Source: Pseudomonas akapageensis (GTDB lineage Bacteria; Pseudomonadota; Gammaproteobacteria; Pseudomonadales; Pseudomonadaceae). From it: DNA of 64,000 nt. Both the position numbers and the translations under genes were made by a program. The stretch covers positions 1-64,000 of the forward strand of contig NZ_VXCP01000028.1 in NCBI RefSeq assembly GCF_011355085.1. The letters run 5' to 3'. Below are positions 50,519 to 60,223 of this stretch, one piece after another; positions within the stretch are counted from its first letter, which is position 1; the number at the start of each line of letters is the position of its first letter. The notes beneath the pieces are model-generated. The model saw nothing but the letters and a program-made list of their open reading frames with translations, had not been told where the DNA came from and made no database searches.

Positions 50519-52162
50519 CTATACCAAAGCGCTTCTTCGCTTCAACTCGTTGTTAAGGATCAGATCGTTTTCTGAGTAGTCAATCGGGCAGTCGATCACG
50601 TGAACACCCGGCTCCACCATGCACCGCTCGATCAAGGGCAAAAAGCCTTCCGCGCTTTCCACGCGATGCCCCTTGGCCCCGTAACTGTTGGCATACATGA
50701 CGAAATCAGGGTTGCCGTAGTCGAGCCCGAAGTCATCGAATCCCATCTGGGATTGTTTCCAGCGGATCATGCCGTAACCGTCGTCACGCAGGATGATGAC
50801 GATCAGGTTCATCTTCAGCCGGACGGCGGTTTCAAGCTCCTGGCTGTTCATCATGAAGCCGCCATCGCCACACACGGCAACAATCGGCTTGTCTGGATAC
50901 ACAAGGCGGGCGGCCATCGCTGAGGGCAGCCCGGCCCCCATGGTGGCTAATGCGTTGTCCAGCAGGACGGTATTGGGCATATGGGCTTTGTAGTTGCGCG
51001 CAAACCAGATTTTATAGATGCCGTTATCCAGCGCGATGATGCCTTCAGAAGGCAGGGCCTTGCGCAGATCGGCAACCATTCTCTGCGGATAAATCGGGAA
51101 GCGGGCGTCATCGGCACCTTCGGCAGTCTGGGCTTCGTTGGCCTCTCGAATGGTCAGAATTCGCTCGAAATCCCAATGGGGCTGGTTGGTGATCGCTTCG
51201 CCGATCTGCCACACCGCGTTGGCGATATCACCGACTACCTCAATCTGAGGAAAGTAAACCGGGTCAACTTCTGCGGATCGGAAGTTGATATGGATGACCT
51301 CGGTACCCCCTCGAGCCATGAAGAAGGGTGGTTTTTCAATGACGTCATGGCCAACGTTCACGATCAAATCTGCAGACTCAAGCGCCCGGTGCACGAAGTC
51401 ACCGGAAGAAAGTGCGGCGTTGCCCAGGAAACGAGGGTGGCGTTCGTCAACGACGCCCTTGCCCATCTGCGTCGTGATGAACGGCAGGCCCGTCTTTTCA
51501 ATAAACCGGAGAAGAACCCGGGCGGTCATCTTGCGATTGGCTCCGGCGCCGATCACCAGAATGGGATGTTTCGCCGCTTCGATTTTTGACACCGCTGCTG
51601 CGATTGATTTGTGTTCGGCCACAGGGCGTCGTGAGAGGCTGGGCGGGATCGGTGTGCTGTCGGTGTGCTCGGCGGCGATATCCTCGGGGAGTTCGAGATG
51701 AACGGCTCCAGGCTTCTCTTCCTCGGCCAGTCTGATGGCTTCGCGAATCCGAGACGGGATGTTGTCCGCTGAGGCCAGTTGGTGGGTGTATTTGGTCAGC
51801 GGAGCCATCATTCCCACAACATCAAGAATCTGGAAGCGACCCTGCTTGGACTTTTTGATCGGCTTCTGCCCGGTAATCATGAGCATTGGCATCCCACCCA
51901 GGTAGGCATAGGCCCCTGCAGTGACCAGGTTGGTTGCGCCAGGGCCGAGGGTCGATAAACTGACCCCCGTTTTGCCGGTCAGGCGGCCATAGGTTGCCGC
52001 CATGAAACCTGCCGATTGCTCATGCCGAGTGAGTATGAGTCTGATGTTGGAGCGCCTGAGCGATTCAAGTAAATCCAGGTTCTCTTCGCCAGGAATTCCG
52101 AACACAAACTTCACGCCCTCATTCTCGAGGCATTGCACTACGACATCTGAAGCTTTGAGCAT
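50519..52162 (-). CDS. Acetolactate synthase large subunit (AlsS/IlvB type)
   Basis: A 547-residue TPP enzyme that condenses pyruvate or decarboxylates 2-oxo acids. The activating Glu is in LTRHEQSAGFMAATYGRLTGK (about 45-65), and GPGATNLVTA and the diphosphate motif GDGGFMMNSQELETA...ILRDDGYGMI are present. No small subunit gene is adjacent, so it resembles the catabolic, stand-alone AlsS group. It is shorter-codon-biased than neighbours (more AT at third positions), suggesting a different origin. ATG 52162 has GAGGAGAG upstream. It stands alone between the GbdR-like gene and fds operon. Confidence 0.82.
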   Translation of the reverse strand: MLKASDVVVQCLENEGVKFVFGIPGEENLDLLESLRRSNIRLILTRHEQSAGFMAATYGRLTGKTGVSLSTLGPGATNLVTAGAYAYLGGMPMLMITGQKPIKKSKQGRFQILDVVGMMAPLTKYTHQLASADNIPSRIREAIRLAEEEKPGAVHLELPEDIAAEHTDSTPIPPSLSRRPVAEHKSIAAAVSKIEAAKHPILVIGAGANRKMTARVLLRFIEKTGLPFITTQMGKGVVDERHPRFLGNAALSSGDFVHRALESADLIVNVGHDVIEKPPFFMARGGTEVIHINFRSAEVDPVYFPQIEVVGDIANAVWQIGEAITNQPHWDFERILTIREANEAQTAEGADDARFPIYPQRMVADLRKALPSEGIIALDNGIYKIWFARNYKAHMPNTVLLDNALATMGAGLPSAMAARLVYPDKPIVAVCGDGGFMMNSQELETAVRLKMNLIVIILRDDGYGMIRWKQSQMGFDDFGLDYGNPDFVMYANSYGAKGHRVESAEGFLPLIERCMVEPGVHVIDCPIDYSENDLILNNELKRRSALV

Positions 52163-52213
52163 TTCACTCTCCTCCCAAATGATGCAGGCGACACCTCGCC
52201 GGGGCGTTTGAAC

Positions 52214-52435
52214 CTATGCCTCCCAGCCCGCCCCACTGATCGCCGCCTGCGCCAGTGGGTGCAGTTCAGCCTCTGGATGCGCCGTCTGCCAGGCCAGCAA
52301 CTCCTTGCGCATGCCGGGCGTCCAGTACAACTGTAGATGATTGCGCACGCCGGCCACGGCCAGTTGCTGGTCGGGTTCGGTGGCGAAGTACAGGGCGATC
52401 TGGTTGACCATTTTGATCAGGTTGGCAGTACTCAT
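52214..52435 (-). CDS. fdsD: Formate dehydrogenase delta subunit
   Basis: A 73-residue protein of the FdsD family (LIKMVNQIALYFATEPDQQLAVAGVRNHLQLYWTPGMRKELLAW). The small subunit supports activity of the soluble molybdenum formate dehydrogenase. Its ATG overlaps the fdsA stop (ATGA, 52435-52432). In many bacteria fdsC lies between fdsA and fdsD; it is absent here. Confidence 0.9.
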   Translation of the reverse strand: MSTANLIKMVNQIALYFATEPDQQLAVAGVRNHLQLYWTPGMRKELLAWQTAHPEAELHPLAQAAISGAGWEA

Positions 52436-55320
52436 CGGCGTACCTCCGCTTTTGCTCCGGCGCTACGTGCCTGGCGGCGTTCGTTGAGCAGGCGGTGTTG
52501 TTCGTCGCTGAATTCCTGGTAGCGTTTTTGCCACTCGGAGGGGTTGTAGACGCGGCTGACTTCCACGGCGGTGACCTTGTACTCCGGACAGTTGGTAGCC
52601 CAGTCGGAGTTGTCGGTGGTGATGACATTGGCCCCCGATTCAGGGAAGTGGAAGGTGGTGTGCACCACGCCTGGGGCTACCCGATCGGAGACCCGCGCAC
52701 GCAATACGGTCTGTCCGGCGCGGCTGCCGATGCCGACCCAGTCACCTTCGTTGATGCCACGGCTCTCGGCGTCGGTCGGGTGGATTTCCAGGCGGTCTTC
52801 TTCGTGCCAGACGACGTTGTCGGTACGCCGGGTCTGTGCGCCGACGTTGTATTGGCTGAGGATGCGCCCGGTGGTCAGCAGCAGGGGATAGCGACTGTTG
52901 ACCTTTTCCTCGGTGGGCACGTAGCCGGTGAGCATGAAGCGCCCCTTGCCGCGCACGAATTCCTCGATGTGCATGGTCGGCGTGCCGTCCGGTGCCGCGG
53001 CGTTGCACGGCCATTGCAGGCTGCCGTGGCGATCCAGCGAGGCGTAGCTGACATTGGTAAAGGTCGGCGTCAGGCTGGCGATTTCATCCATGATTTCCGA
53101 CGGGTGCTTGTAATTCATCGGGTAGCCCAGGGCGTTGGCCAGGGCCACTGTGCCTTCCCAGTCGGCCTTGCCGCCCAGAGGTTCCATGACCTTGCGCACC
53201 CGGGAGATGCGCCGCTCGGCGTTGGTGAAGGTGCCGTCTTTTTCCAGAAACGAGCAGCCCGGCAGGAATACGTGGGCGAACTTGGCGGTTTCGTTGAGGA
53301 AAATGTCCTGCACCACTATGCATTCCATGGCCGACAGGGCCGCGGTGACGTGCTGCGTATTGGGGTCGCTCTGGGCGATGTCTTCGCCCTGGCAATACAG
53401 GCCCTTGAAGCTGCCGCCGAGGGCTGCCTCGAACATGTTGGGAATGCGCAGGCCCGGATCGGGTTGCAGGGTGACGTTCCAGGCCTGTTCGAACTGGGTC
53501 CGTACCACTTCGTTGGAGATGTGCCGGTAGCCGGGCAGTTCGTGGGGGAAGGAGCCCATGTCGCAGGAGCCCTGAACGTTGTTCTGCCCACGCAGCGGGT
53601 TCACGCCCACGCCTTCGCGTCCGATGTTGCCGGTGGCCATGGCCAGGTTGGCGATGCCCATGACCGCGGTGCTGCCCTGGCTGTGTTCGGTGACGCCCAG
53701 GCCATAGTAGATCGCTGCATTGCCGCCGGTGGCATACAGGCGGGCGGCGGCACGGATGTCGGCGGCTGCGACGCCGCAGATGTCGCCCAGGACTTCCGGC
53801 GAGTTTTCCGCGCGGCTGACGAACTCGCGCCAGCGGGCGAAATCGCTGCCCTCGCAACGGGCGTCGATAAAGGCCTGGTTGAGCAAGCCTTCGGTGACGA
53901 TGACGTGGGCCAGGGCGTTGAGCATGGCGACGTTGGTGCCCGGGCGCAGCGCCAGGTGGTATTCGGCGCGGGCATGCACCGAGTCCACCAGATCAATGCG
54001 GCGTGGGTCGATGACGATCAGCCGTGCGCCTTCACGCAGGCGGCGCTTGAGCTGGGAGGCGAACACCGGGTGGGCATCGCTGGGGTTGGCGCCCATCACC
54101 AGAATCACGTCGGCCTGCATCACCGAGTCGAAACTCTGGGTGCCGGCGGACTCGCCAAGGGTTTGCTTCAGGCCATAGCCGGTGGGCGAGTGGCAGACCC
54201 GCGCACAGGTGTCGACGTTGTTGTTGCCGAAGGCGGCGCGCACCAGTTTTTGCACCAGGTAGGTTTCTTCGTTGGTGCAGCGGCTGGAAGTGATGCCGCC
54301 AATGGAGTCGCGGCCGTATTTCTGCTGCAGCCGGCGGAATTCGCTGGCGGCGTAGGTTACCGCTTCGTCCCAGCTGACTTCCTGCCAGGGGTCGTTGATG
54401 TGCTTGCGGATCATCGGTTTGGTGATCCGATCCGGGTGGGTGGCGTAGCCCCAGGCAAAGCGCCCCTTGACGCAGGAGTGGCCGTGGTTGGCCTGGCCGT
54501 TCTTGTCTGGAACCATGCGTACCAGTTGGTCGCCTTTCATCTCGGCGCGGAACGAGCAGCCCACGCCGCAATAGGCACAGGTGGTGATCACGCTGCGTTC
54601 GGGCTGGCCCAGTTCGACCACGCTTTTTTCCATCAGGGTCGCGGTGGGGCAGGCTTGCACGCAGGCGCCGCAGGACACGCACTCGGAGTCGAGGAAGTTC
54701 TCGCCACCGGCAGCCGCGACCCGGGATTCGAACCCGCGCCCGGTAATGGTCAGGGCAAAGGTACCCTGGGTTTCTTCGCAGGCGCGCACGCAGCGGTTGC
54801 AGACGATGCACTTGCTCGGGTCGTAGTCGAAGTAGGGGTTGGAAGTGTCCTTCACATCGGCCAGATGGTTGTCGCCTTCATAGCCGTAGCGCACCTCGCG
54901 CAGGCCGACCTGGCCGGCGACGGTTTGCAGCTCGCAATTGCCGTTGGCCGAGCAGGTCAGGCAGTCCAGCGGGTGATCGGAGATGTACAGCTCCATGACG
55001 TTTCGGCGCAGGTTCGCGAGCTTCGGCGTCTGGGTGTGCACGTTCATGCCTTCAGTGACTGGCGTGGTGCAGGACGCCGGGTAGCCGCGCATGCCGTCGA
55101 TCTCCACCAGGCACATGCGGCAGGAGCCGAAGGCTTCCAGGCTGTCGGTGGCGCACAGTTTGGGAATGGTGGTGCCCAGCAGCGCGGCGGCGCGCATCAC
55201 CGATGTCCCTTCGGGCACGCTGATGCTGCGGCCGTCGATGTTCAGGGTGACCTGCACCTGGCTATGGCGGGCCGGGGTGCCCAGGTCAATGTCTGTGTTC
55301 GGGTCGAAGAGGGTGATCAT
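52432..55320 (-). CDS. fdsA: NAD-dependent formate dehydrogenase alpha (molybdenum) subunit
   Basis: A 962-residue catalytic subunit oxidising formate to CO2. The N-terminus is a 2Fe-2S ferredoxin domain (GSCRMCLVE), followed by the HPLDCLTCSANGNC histidine/cysteine cluster, two 4Fe-4S motifs (CIVCNRCVRAC and CVSCGACVQACP), and the molybdopterin part starting CAYCGVGCSF...SCVKGRFAWGY. The metal-ligand Cys is in ARVCHSPTGYG, in place of selenocysteine. The C-terminus is the MGD-binding domain. ATG 55320 is fixed by a 4-nt overlap with the fdsB stop; upstream frame extension is not homologous. Electrons pass to NAD through FdsB and FdsG. Confidence 0.95.
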   Translation of the reverse strand: MITLFDPNTDIDLGTPARHSQVQVTLNIDGRSISVPEGTSVMRAAALLGTTIPKLCATDSLEAFGSCRMCLVEIDGMRGYPASCTTPVTEGMNVHTQTPKLANLRRNVMELYISDHPLDCLTCSANGNCELQTVAGQVGLREVRYGYEGDNHLADVKDTSNPYFDYDPSKCIVCNRCVRACEETQGTFALTITGRGFESRVAAAGGENFLDSECVSCGACVQACPTATLMEKSVVELGQPERSVITTCAYCGVGCSFRAEMKGDQLVRMVPDKNGQANHGHSCVKGRFAWGYATHPDRITKPMIRKHINDPWQEVSWDEAVTYAASEFRRLQQKYGRDSIGGITSSRCTNEETYLVQKLVRAAFGNNNVDTCARVCHSPTGYGLKQTLGESAGTQSFDSVMQADVILVMGANPSDAHPVFASQLKRRLREGARLIVIDPRRIDLVDSVHARAEYHLALRPGTNVAMLNALAHVIVTEGLLNQAFIDARCEGSDFARWREFVSRAENSPEVLGDICGVAAADIRAAARLYATGGNAAIYYGLGVTEHSQGSTAVMGIANLAMATGNIGREGVGVNPLRGQNNVQGSCDMGSFPHELPGYRHISNEVVRTQFEQAWNVTLQPDPGLRIPNMFEAALGGSFKGLYCQGEDIAQSDPNTQHVTAALSAMECIVVQDIFLNETAKFAHVFLPGCSFLEKDGTFTNAERRISRVRKVMEPLGGKADWEGTVALANALGYPMNYKHPSEIMDEIASLTPTFTNVSYASLDRHGSLQWPCNAAAPDGTPTMHIEEFVRGKGRFMLTGYVPTEEKVNSRYPLLLTTGRILSQYNVGAQTRRTDNVVWHEEDRLEIHPTDAESRGINEGDWVGIGSRAGQTVLRARVSDRVAPGVVHTTFHFPESGANVITTDNSDWATNCPEYKVTAVEVSRVYNPSEWQKRYQEFSDEQHRLLNERRQARSAGAKAEVRR

Positions 55321-56879
55321 TGGTCGGCCTCCGAGGCTTGCAGACCGAAATCGGCAGGGAAGTACTTGAGGGCGCTGGCAACCGGATAGGAGGTCATGCC
55401 GCCCAACGCGCACAGCGAACCGTATTGCAGGGTGTCGCACAGGTCCTTGAGGATGATCACCTGCTCATCACGAGCGCTCTGGTCAGGTGCGGCCAGCAGG
55501 CGGTCGATCACCTCCACGCCCCGAGTCGAGCCGATGCGGCATGGGGTGCATTTGCCACAGGATTCCTCGGCGCAGAACTGCATCGCAAAACGCGCCATGC
55601 GGGCCATATCCAGGCTGTCGTCAGCCACCACTACGCCACCATGACCGAGCATCGCACCGATGGCGGCGAAGGCTTCGTAATCCAGTGGAGTGTCGAATTG
55701 CGAAGGCGGCACCCAGGCGCCGAGGGGGCCGCCAACCTGGGCGGCCTTCAGCGGCCGGCCACTGGCGGTGCCACCGCCGTAATCTTCCACCAGTTCCCGC
55801 AGGGTCAGGCCAAAGGCCCGTTCAACCAGGCCGCCGTGGCGAATATTGCCCGCCAGCTGGAAGGGCATGGTGCCCAGGGAGCGGCCCATGCCGTAATCGC
55901 GATAGAACTGCGCGCCCTTGGCCAGAATCAGTGGCACCGAGGCCAGGGTCAGCACGTTGTGCACCAGGGTCGGCAGGCCGAACAGGCCCTGCAGGGCGGG
56001 AATGGGTGGCTTGGCGCGGACGATTCCGCGCTTGCCCTCAAGCGAGTCCAGTAGCGCGGTTTCCTCACCGCAGATGTAAGCACCGGCACCGACGCGTACT
56101 TCCATATCGAAGGCCTGGCCGCTGCCGCCGACATTGGCGCCCAGGTATCCGGCGGACCGGGCGATGTCCAGCGCTTCGCGCAGTGTGGCCACGGACTGGG
56201 GATATTCCGAGCGCACATAGATGTAGCCGTAGGTGGCCCCGACACTGAGCCCGGCAATCGCCATGCCTTCGATCAGCAGGAAGGGGTCGCCTTCCATCAA
56301 CATGCGATCGGCGAAGGTGCCGGAGTCGCCTTCGTCGGCGTTGCACACAATGTATTTCTGCGCCGCCTGGGTGCCACGCACCGTGCGCCATTTGATCCCG
56401 GCCGGGAAGGCCGCGCCGCCACGGCCACGCAGACCCGAATCGAATACCGCAGTCGCGGTCTGCTCGCCGCCCAGGGCGATGGACTGGGTCAAGCCCTCGA
56501 AACCGCCGTGGGTCCGGTAATCCTCCAGGGACAGCGGCCGGGTAATGCCGGCGCGGGCGAACAGCAGGCGTTGTTGCGTCTTCAGATACGGCAACTGCTC
56601 CACCGGGCCCAGGGCCAGGGGATGGGCGGACGGATCGCCTTGCAGCGCATCGAGCAGGGACGGAACATCGGCAGCGGTCAGCGGACCGAAACCGATACGG
56701 CCTTGCGGGCTGTCCATTTCCAGCAGCGGTTCCAGCCAGTACAGGCCGCGAGAGCTGGTGCGTTGCAGCTCCAGCGGTAGATTGCGTTCCCGGGCCTGGG
56801 TGGCAAGGGCCAAGGCCACCTCATCGGCACCCACGGCACGGGCGACGGAATCACAGGGCAGATAGACGCGCGGCATCAT
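55317..56879 (-). CDS. fdsB: NAD-dependent formate dehydrogenase beta (NADH/FMN) subunit
   Basis: A 520-residue homologue of the NADH-binding NuoF subunit, carrying FMN, NAD and one 4Fe-4S cluster. Glycine-rich NAD motif GLRGRGGAAFPAGIKW, FMN motif NADEGDSGTFADR, GAGAYICGEETALLDSLEGKRG and the cluster motif EESCGKCTPCRIG are present. The N-terminal ~100 residues are a thioredoxin-like part, typical of FdsB. ATG 56879 overlaps the fdsG stop by 4 nt, with GGAGG just upstream. It accepts electrons from FdsA and reduces NAD. Confidence 0.94.
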   Translation of the reverse strand: MMPRVYLPCDSVARAVGADEVALALATQARERNLPLELQRTSSRGLYWLEPLLEMDSPQGRIGFGPLTAADVPSLLDALQGDPSAHPLALGPVEQLPYLKTQQRLLFARAGITRPLSLEDYRTHGGFEGLTQSIALGGEQTATAVFDSGLRGRGGAAFPAGIKWRTVRGTQAAQKYIVCNADEGDSGTFADRMLMEGDPFLLIEGMAIAGLSVGATYGYIYVRSEYPQSVATLREALDIARSAGYLGANVGGSGQAFDMEVRVGAGAYICGEETALLDSLEGKRGIVRAKPPIPALQGLFGLPTLVHNVLTLASVPLILAKGAQFYRDYGMGRSLGTMPFQLAGNIRHGGLVERAFGLTLRELVEDYGGGTASGRPLKAAQVGGPLGAWVPPSQFDTPLDYEAFAAIGAMLGHGGVVVADDSLDMARMARFAMQFCAEESCGKCTPCRIGSTRGVEVIDRLLAAPDQSARDEQVIILKDLCDTLQYGSLCALGGMTSYPVASALKYFPADFGLQASEADQ

Positions 56880-57352
56880 GCGTCCTCCTGGCAAGCATCG
56901 AGCAGGGCATCCAGGCGCTCGGCGCTGAGCCGTGCATGCAGCTTGCCATCCAGCTCCAGGGCTGGCGAGCAGGCGCAGGCGCCGAGGCAATACACCGGTC
57001 GCAGACTGATGCTGCCGTCGGCGCTGCTACCGTGGTCGTCCAGTTGCAGTCGTTCGCGCAATTGCGCTGCCAGTTGCTCGGCGCCGCGGCTCTGGCAGGA
57101 CTCGGCCCGGCACAGACGCAGGATATGCCGGGCCGGAGGCGCGGTACGGAAGTCATGGTAGAAGCTGATCACCCCGCGAATCTCGGCCTGACTCTGGTTG
57201 AGGGCGTGGGCAATCTCGGGGATGGCGGCATCGGGAATGTAACCGATGCCCTCCTGAATCTCATGAAGGATCGGCAACAGTGCGCCAGGGGAGCCCTTGT
57301 GGCGCTCCAGCAGGCTGTTGACCATAGGCAGGTGCAACATCTCATCAGGCAT
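56876..57352 (-). CDS. fdsG: NAD-dependent formate dehydrogenase gamma subunit
   Basis: A 158-residue NuoE-like 2Fe-2S protein. Cluster ligands are in CRAESC (about 81-86) and CLGAC (about 121-125), with HEIQEGIGYIPDAAIPEIAHALN in the N-terminal helical part. It is the first gene of fdsGBAD, and the four genes are linked by 4-nt ATGA overlaps. The start ATG 57352 follows GGAAT-like sequence. Confidence 0.93.
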   Translation of the reverse strand: MPDEMLHLPMVNSLLERHKGSPGALLPILHEIQEGIGYIPDAAIPEIAHALNQSQAEIRGVISFYHDFRTAPPARHILRLCRAESCQSRGAEQLAAQLRERLQLDDHGSSADGSISLRPVYCLGACACSPALELDGKLHARLSAERLDALLDACQEDA

Positions 57353-57649
57353 ACAGCATTCCTCACGGTCACGGGCAAACCAGGTGGTTGTCGGTTGTCC
57401 GAAAGTGTCGGCTGCGGCACTCGCGCCACATCACGGTATCGTGGCAATCTCAGGCCGTTGGCCAGGTACCCTGTGTGGGCATCTTGTTGGGCCCGGTACG
57501 ATCTTTGCCGTATCTCTCCAGGGCATAAGGCAGCTTGCCACGCTGCCTTTGATTCATCTGCACCAAAGCGACGTGTTCAGTTCTTTCCACGACTGCCTAT
57601 TAAGTCTAGAAGAGTGGCGTATATGTAACGCGGATTCTAGGAGCGGGTC
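57353..57649. promoter_or_regulatory. Upstream region of fdsG
   Basis: 297 bp after the flavoprotein stop (minus strand) and before fdsG. It must contain the fds promoter. No strong palindrome, repeat or reading frame was seen. Confidence 0.45.
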
Positions 57650-58852
57650 TCACGCCACCGGAATCAACGGATCGGCCGCTGCCAGGGCTGTGACGCGATC
57701 AGCGGCCGGCGGGTAGATCCACTGGGTGTTGATCTGGGTCTTGAGCGACTTGGCTTCCTCCTTGACCAACTTGAGCTGGCGGTCCCAACCTTCGGTAAAC
57801 ACCGCACCCCAGGTCCCCAGGTCAAGGCACGTCACATACTTGGGCTGACGGTAGGTGGTCGGGGCGACGCCCAGGAGGTCGGCGGCGGCATTGTTGCCGG
57901 CATGTCGACCCAGGGCGATCGCGTGCTGACAGGACATCGCCGAGAAGTTGCCAAGATCATCGGTGGCGGCATAGGCAACGTCACCGGCGGCAAAGATATC
58001 CGCCTGGCCCAATACCTTCAGGTTGTGGTCGACATGCAGCCGCCCCTGGGCGTTGCGTGCACCGGTCAGTAGTTCGGTCAGGGGGCTGGCGCGAAAGCCA
58101 ATGGTCCAGATCACGGTCCTGGCCTCAATGCGCTTGCCATCGGCGAGGGTCACGCCGTAGGCATCGACCGCTGCAGCGGAGGTGTTCAGGACCCACTCGA
58201 TGCCCAGATGCTCGGATGCCTCGACGATAGCAGGGCGGATGCCTTCGCCCATGGCCGCCCCGATTTGAGGGGCCCTGTCGACGACGATCACCCGCACATC
58301 CGTGTTGTCGCCCAGTGCGGCACGCAGGCGCGCAGGCATCTCGGTGGCGGTTTCGATACCGGTGAAGCCGCCACCGACAACGACGACTGTATTGCGTGCG
58401 GTGCTATAGGGTTGGTTCTTGAGGGTCTTGAGATGCTGCTCCAGGTAGACCGCTTCTTCGATCTGGTCCACATCGAAGGCGTGCTCGTGTATGCCGCCTG
58501 AATCCGGGCGGATGAGTTGGCTGCCGGTTGCCAGCACCAGCCGGTCATAGCGCAATGTGCCCTGGTGGCCAAACTCGCTGCTGTAGCCGACGGTTTTTCC
58601 CTGTTCATCGATGCTGTTGGCCGAACCCTTGATGAAGCGCACACCCACCGACTGGAACAATTCATCCAATGGCGCGAACATCGTGTGCACGTCGGCCTCA
58701 TAAAAACGCGGGCGAATCCGCAGTTCGGCCTGGGGGGCCAGTACGCTGATCTGCACATCGTGACGGTCATGCATGTCCAACTGCCGGGCGGCGCTCAAGG
58801 CGCTCCAGACGCCGCCGAATCCTGCGCCAATAACCAGAATATGCTGTTTCAT
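57650..58852 (-). CDS. NAD(P)/FAD-dependent oxidoreductase (NDH-2-like)
   Basis: A 400-residue two-dinucleotide-binding flavoprotein. FAD motif VIGAGFGGVWSAL near 6-18, NAD motif VVVGGGFTGIETATEMPARL near 158-177 and the C-terminal FAD motif IFAAGDVAYAAT near 286-297 are visible. The family includes non-pumping NADH:quinone dehydrogenases; this one has no clear C-terminal membrane helix. ATG 58852 (MKQHILVIG) is preferred over GTG/ATG-like codons upstream. It sits between the fds operon and a GlxA-type regulator on the same strand. Confidence 0.85.
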   Translation of the reverse strand: MKQHILVIGAGFGGVWSALSAARQLDMHDRHDVQISVLAPQAELRIRPRFYEADVHTMFAPLDELFQSVGVRFIKGSANSIDEQGKTVGYSSEFGHQGTLRYDRLVLATGSQLIRPDSGGIHEHAFDVDQIEEAVYLEQHLKTLKNQPYSTARNTVVVVGGGFTGIETATEMPARLRAALGDNTDVRVIVVDRAPQIGAAMGEGIRPAIVEASEHLGIEWVLNTSAAAVDAYGVTLADGKRIEARTVIWTIGFRASPLTELLTGARNAQGRLHVDHNLKVLGQADIFAAGDVAYAATDDLGNFSAMSCQHAIALGRHAGNNAAADLLGVAPTTYRQPKYVTCLDLGTWGAVFTEGWDRQLKLVKEEAKSLKTQINTQWIYPPAADRVTALAAADPLIPVA

Positions 58853-58984
58853 GAGCTTGCTTCCCAACACAGGTAACCAAAAGGTTGCCCATCGTAGAAG
58901 CAGCGCTGACTGTCCCCCTAGGCCATAAAACCCTGAGTTTCGGCCAGCGGCGAAGGTGAAGGCCTATCCGCAGGGGAGAGCAGG

Positions 58985-60019
58985 TCAGTCAGCCCGTGTG
59001 AAGCGGCTGCGATAGTCCCGGGGGGAAATGGAAAGATTGCGCTGGAATGTGCTGCGCATCCTTTCTTCGTCGCCAAAGCCACACAGGCGTGCGATCTGGT
59101 CAATGTTGCGCGGGGAATTCTCCAGCATCCGTCGCGCGGCCTCCATACGGAACAGCTCTATGGCTTTGGCCGGCGTGCGGCCAGTCTTGAGCTTGTAGAC
59201 CCGGGCGAAGTTGCGCTGGCTCATGCGCGCCTGATCAGCCAGGCGCTCGACGGTGAGTTTTTCGTCGCCCAGGTTCTGTTCCAGCCACAGGTGCAGGTGC
59301 TCGAATGCGACGCTGTCTTCGGACTGCGATTGCAGCAACTGGCTGTACTGTGCCTGGCCGCCAGGGCGCTTGAGGTACACCACCAGATCCCTGGCCACTT
59401 GCATGGCCACCTCGCGACCACAGTCGGCTTCCACAAGCGCCAGCGCCAGGTCGATACCGGCGCTCACACCTGCCGAGGTCCAGATTGCGCCCTGCTGGAC
59501 AAAAATGGCGTCGGCATCGACGTCGATCGACGGGAAGCGTCGCTTGAGCGTGTCGCACATTGCCCAGTGCGTGGCGGCACGCAGGCCGTCGAGCAATTGC
59601 GCCTTGGCCAGCAGAAACGCACCGCTGCAGACCGAGGCAGTCCGTCTGGCCTGGCGCGAGGCGGTGCGCAACCAATTTACCAGGTCTGCATAATTGTCCA
59701 GGTTCTGGCATATATCAGGGGCGCCAGGGACGATGAAGGTGTCGATGGGCAGCTCGGTCAACTGATCCAGGCGCTCGGTTTCCACGCACAGGCCTTCGGC
59801 CGTCTGGACCAGGCCGCCTTCCAGGCTGGCGGTATGCAACTGGTAGCCGGGCAATCCGCGCTCGGACATGGCTCTGGAGGCGGCCCAGAACACCGTCTGG
59901 GCACCGGTCAGATCAAGCAAGCCCACTTGATGATAGGCGACGAAGACCATGTGCCGGGATCGATCCAGGGGAAGGGGGGCAGGGGCCAGTGTCAGTTCAG
60001 TCATTGCAGTTTGTACCAT
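58985..60019 (-). CDS. GlxA-family regulator (amidotransferase-like domain plus AraC domain)
   Basis: A 344-residue regulator. The N-terminal DJ-1/PfpI-like domain has FVAYHQVGLLDLTGAQTVF, FIVPGAPD and SVCSGAFLLAKAQLLDGL, where the Cys is at the nucleophile elbow. The C-terminal AraC domain reads LTVERLADQARMSQRNFARVYK and NIDQIARLCGFGDEERMRSTFQRNLSISPRDYR. It is divergent from the exported alpha/beta hydrolase and is its likely regulator. The start could also be ATG 60004 (MTELTLAP), since neither has a strong ribosome site. Confidence 0.88.
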   Translation of the reverse strand: MVQTAMTELTLAPAPLPLDRSRHMVFVAYHQVGLLDLTGAQTVFWAASRAMSERGLPGYQLHTASLEGGLVQTAEGLCVETERLDQLTELPIDTFIVPGAPDICQNLDNYADLVNWLRTASRQARRTASVCSGAFLLAKAQLLDGLRAATHWAMCDTLKRRFPSIDVDADAIFVQQGAIWTSAGVSAGIDLALALVEADCGREVAMQVARDLVVYLKRPGGQAQYSQLLQSQSEDSVAFEHLHLWLEQNLGDEKLTVERLADQARMSQRNFARVYKLKTGRTPAKAIELFRMEAARRMLENSPRNIDQIARLCGFGDEERMRSTFQRNLSISPRDYRSRFTRAD

Positions 60020-60223
60020 GCCTGTTTTTCAAACGAAGTGCTGGAATAAGGGCTGCACACAGGCTTGTCAAGGAAAGGGTTACAGGCGGTAGACGAGAAG
60101 TTATCCGTGACCTGTGCCAGCGTGAAGTGGCGGAAATTCAGGGCTTTATGTCATGGCAGGCGCTATCTGGGCGCCATAGGCTGGACCGCGCTACATAAAC
60201 CTCGTTCTATCAGGAGCATCCCC
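60020..60223. promoter_or_regulatory. Divergent promoter region GlxA regulator / alpha-beta hydrolase
   Basis: 204 bp between divergent genes. The ribosome site AGGAG lies 9 nt before ATG 60224. No clear operator repeat can be assigned by eye. Confidence 0.4.

Noticed and set aside
52495..55389. Very long open frame (964 codons) on the plus strand opposite fdsA
   Set aside because: It mirrors a highly biased, high-GC coding gene. The protein has no recognisable motif and is rich in Gly, Val and His as expected for an antisense frame.
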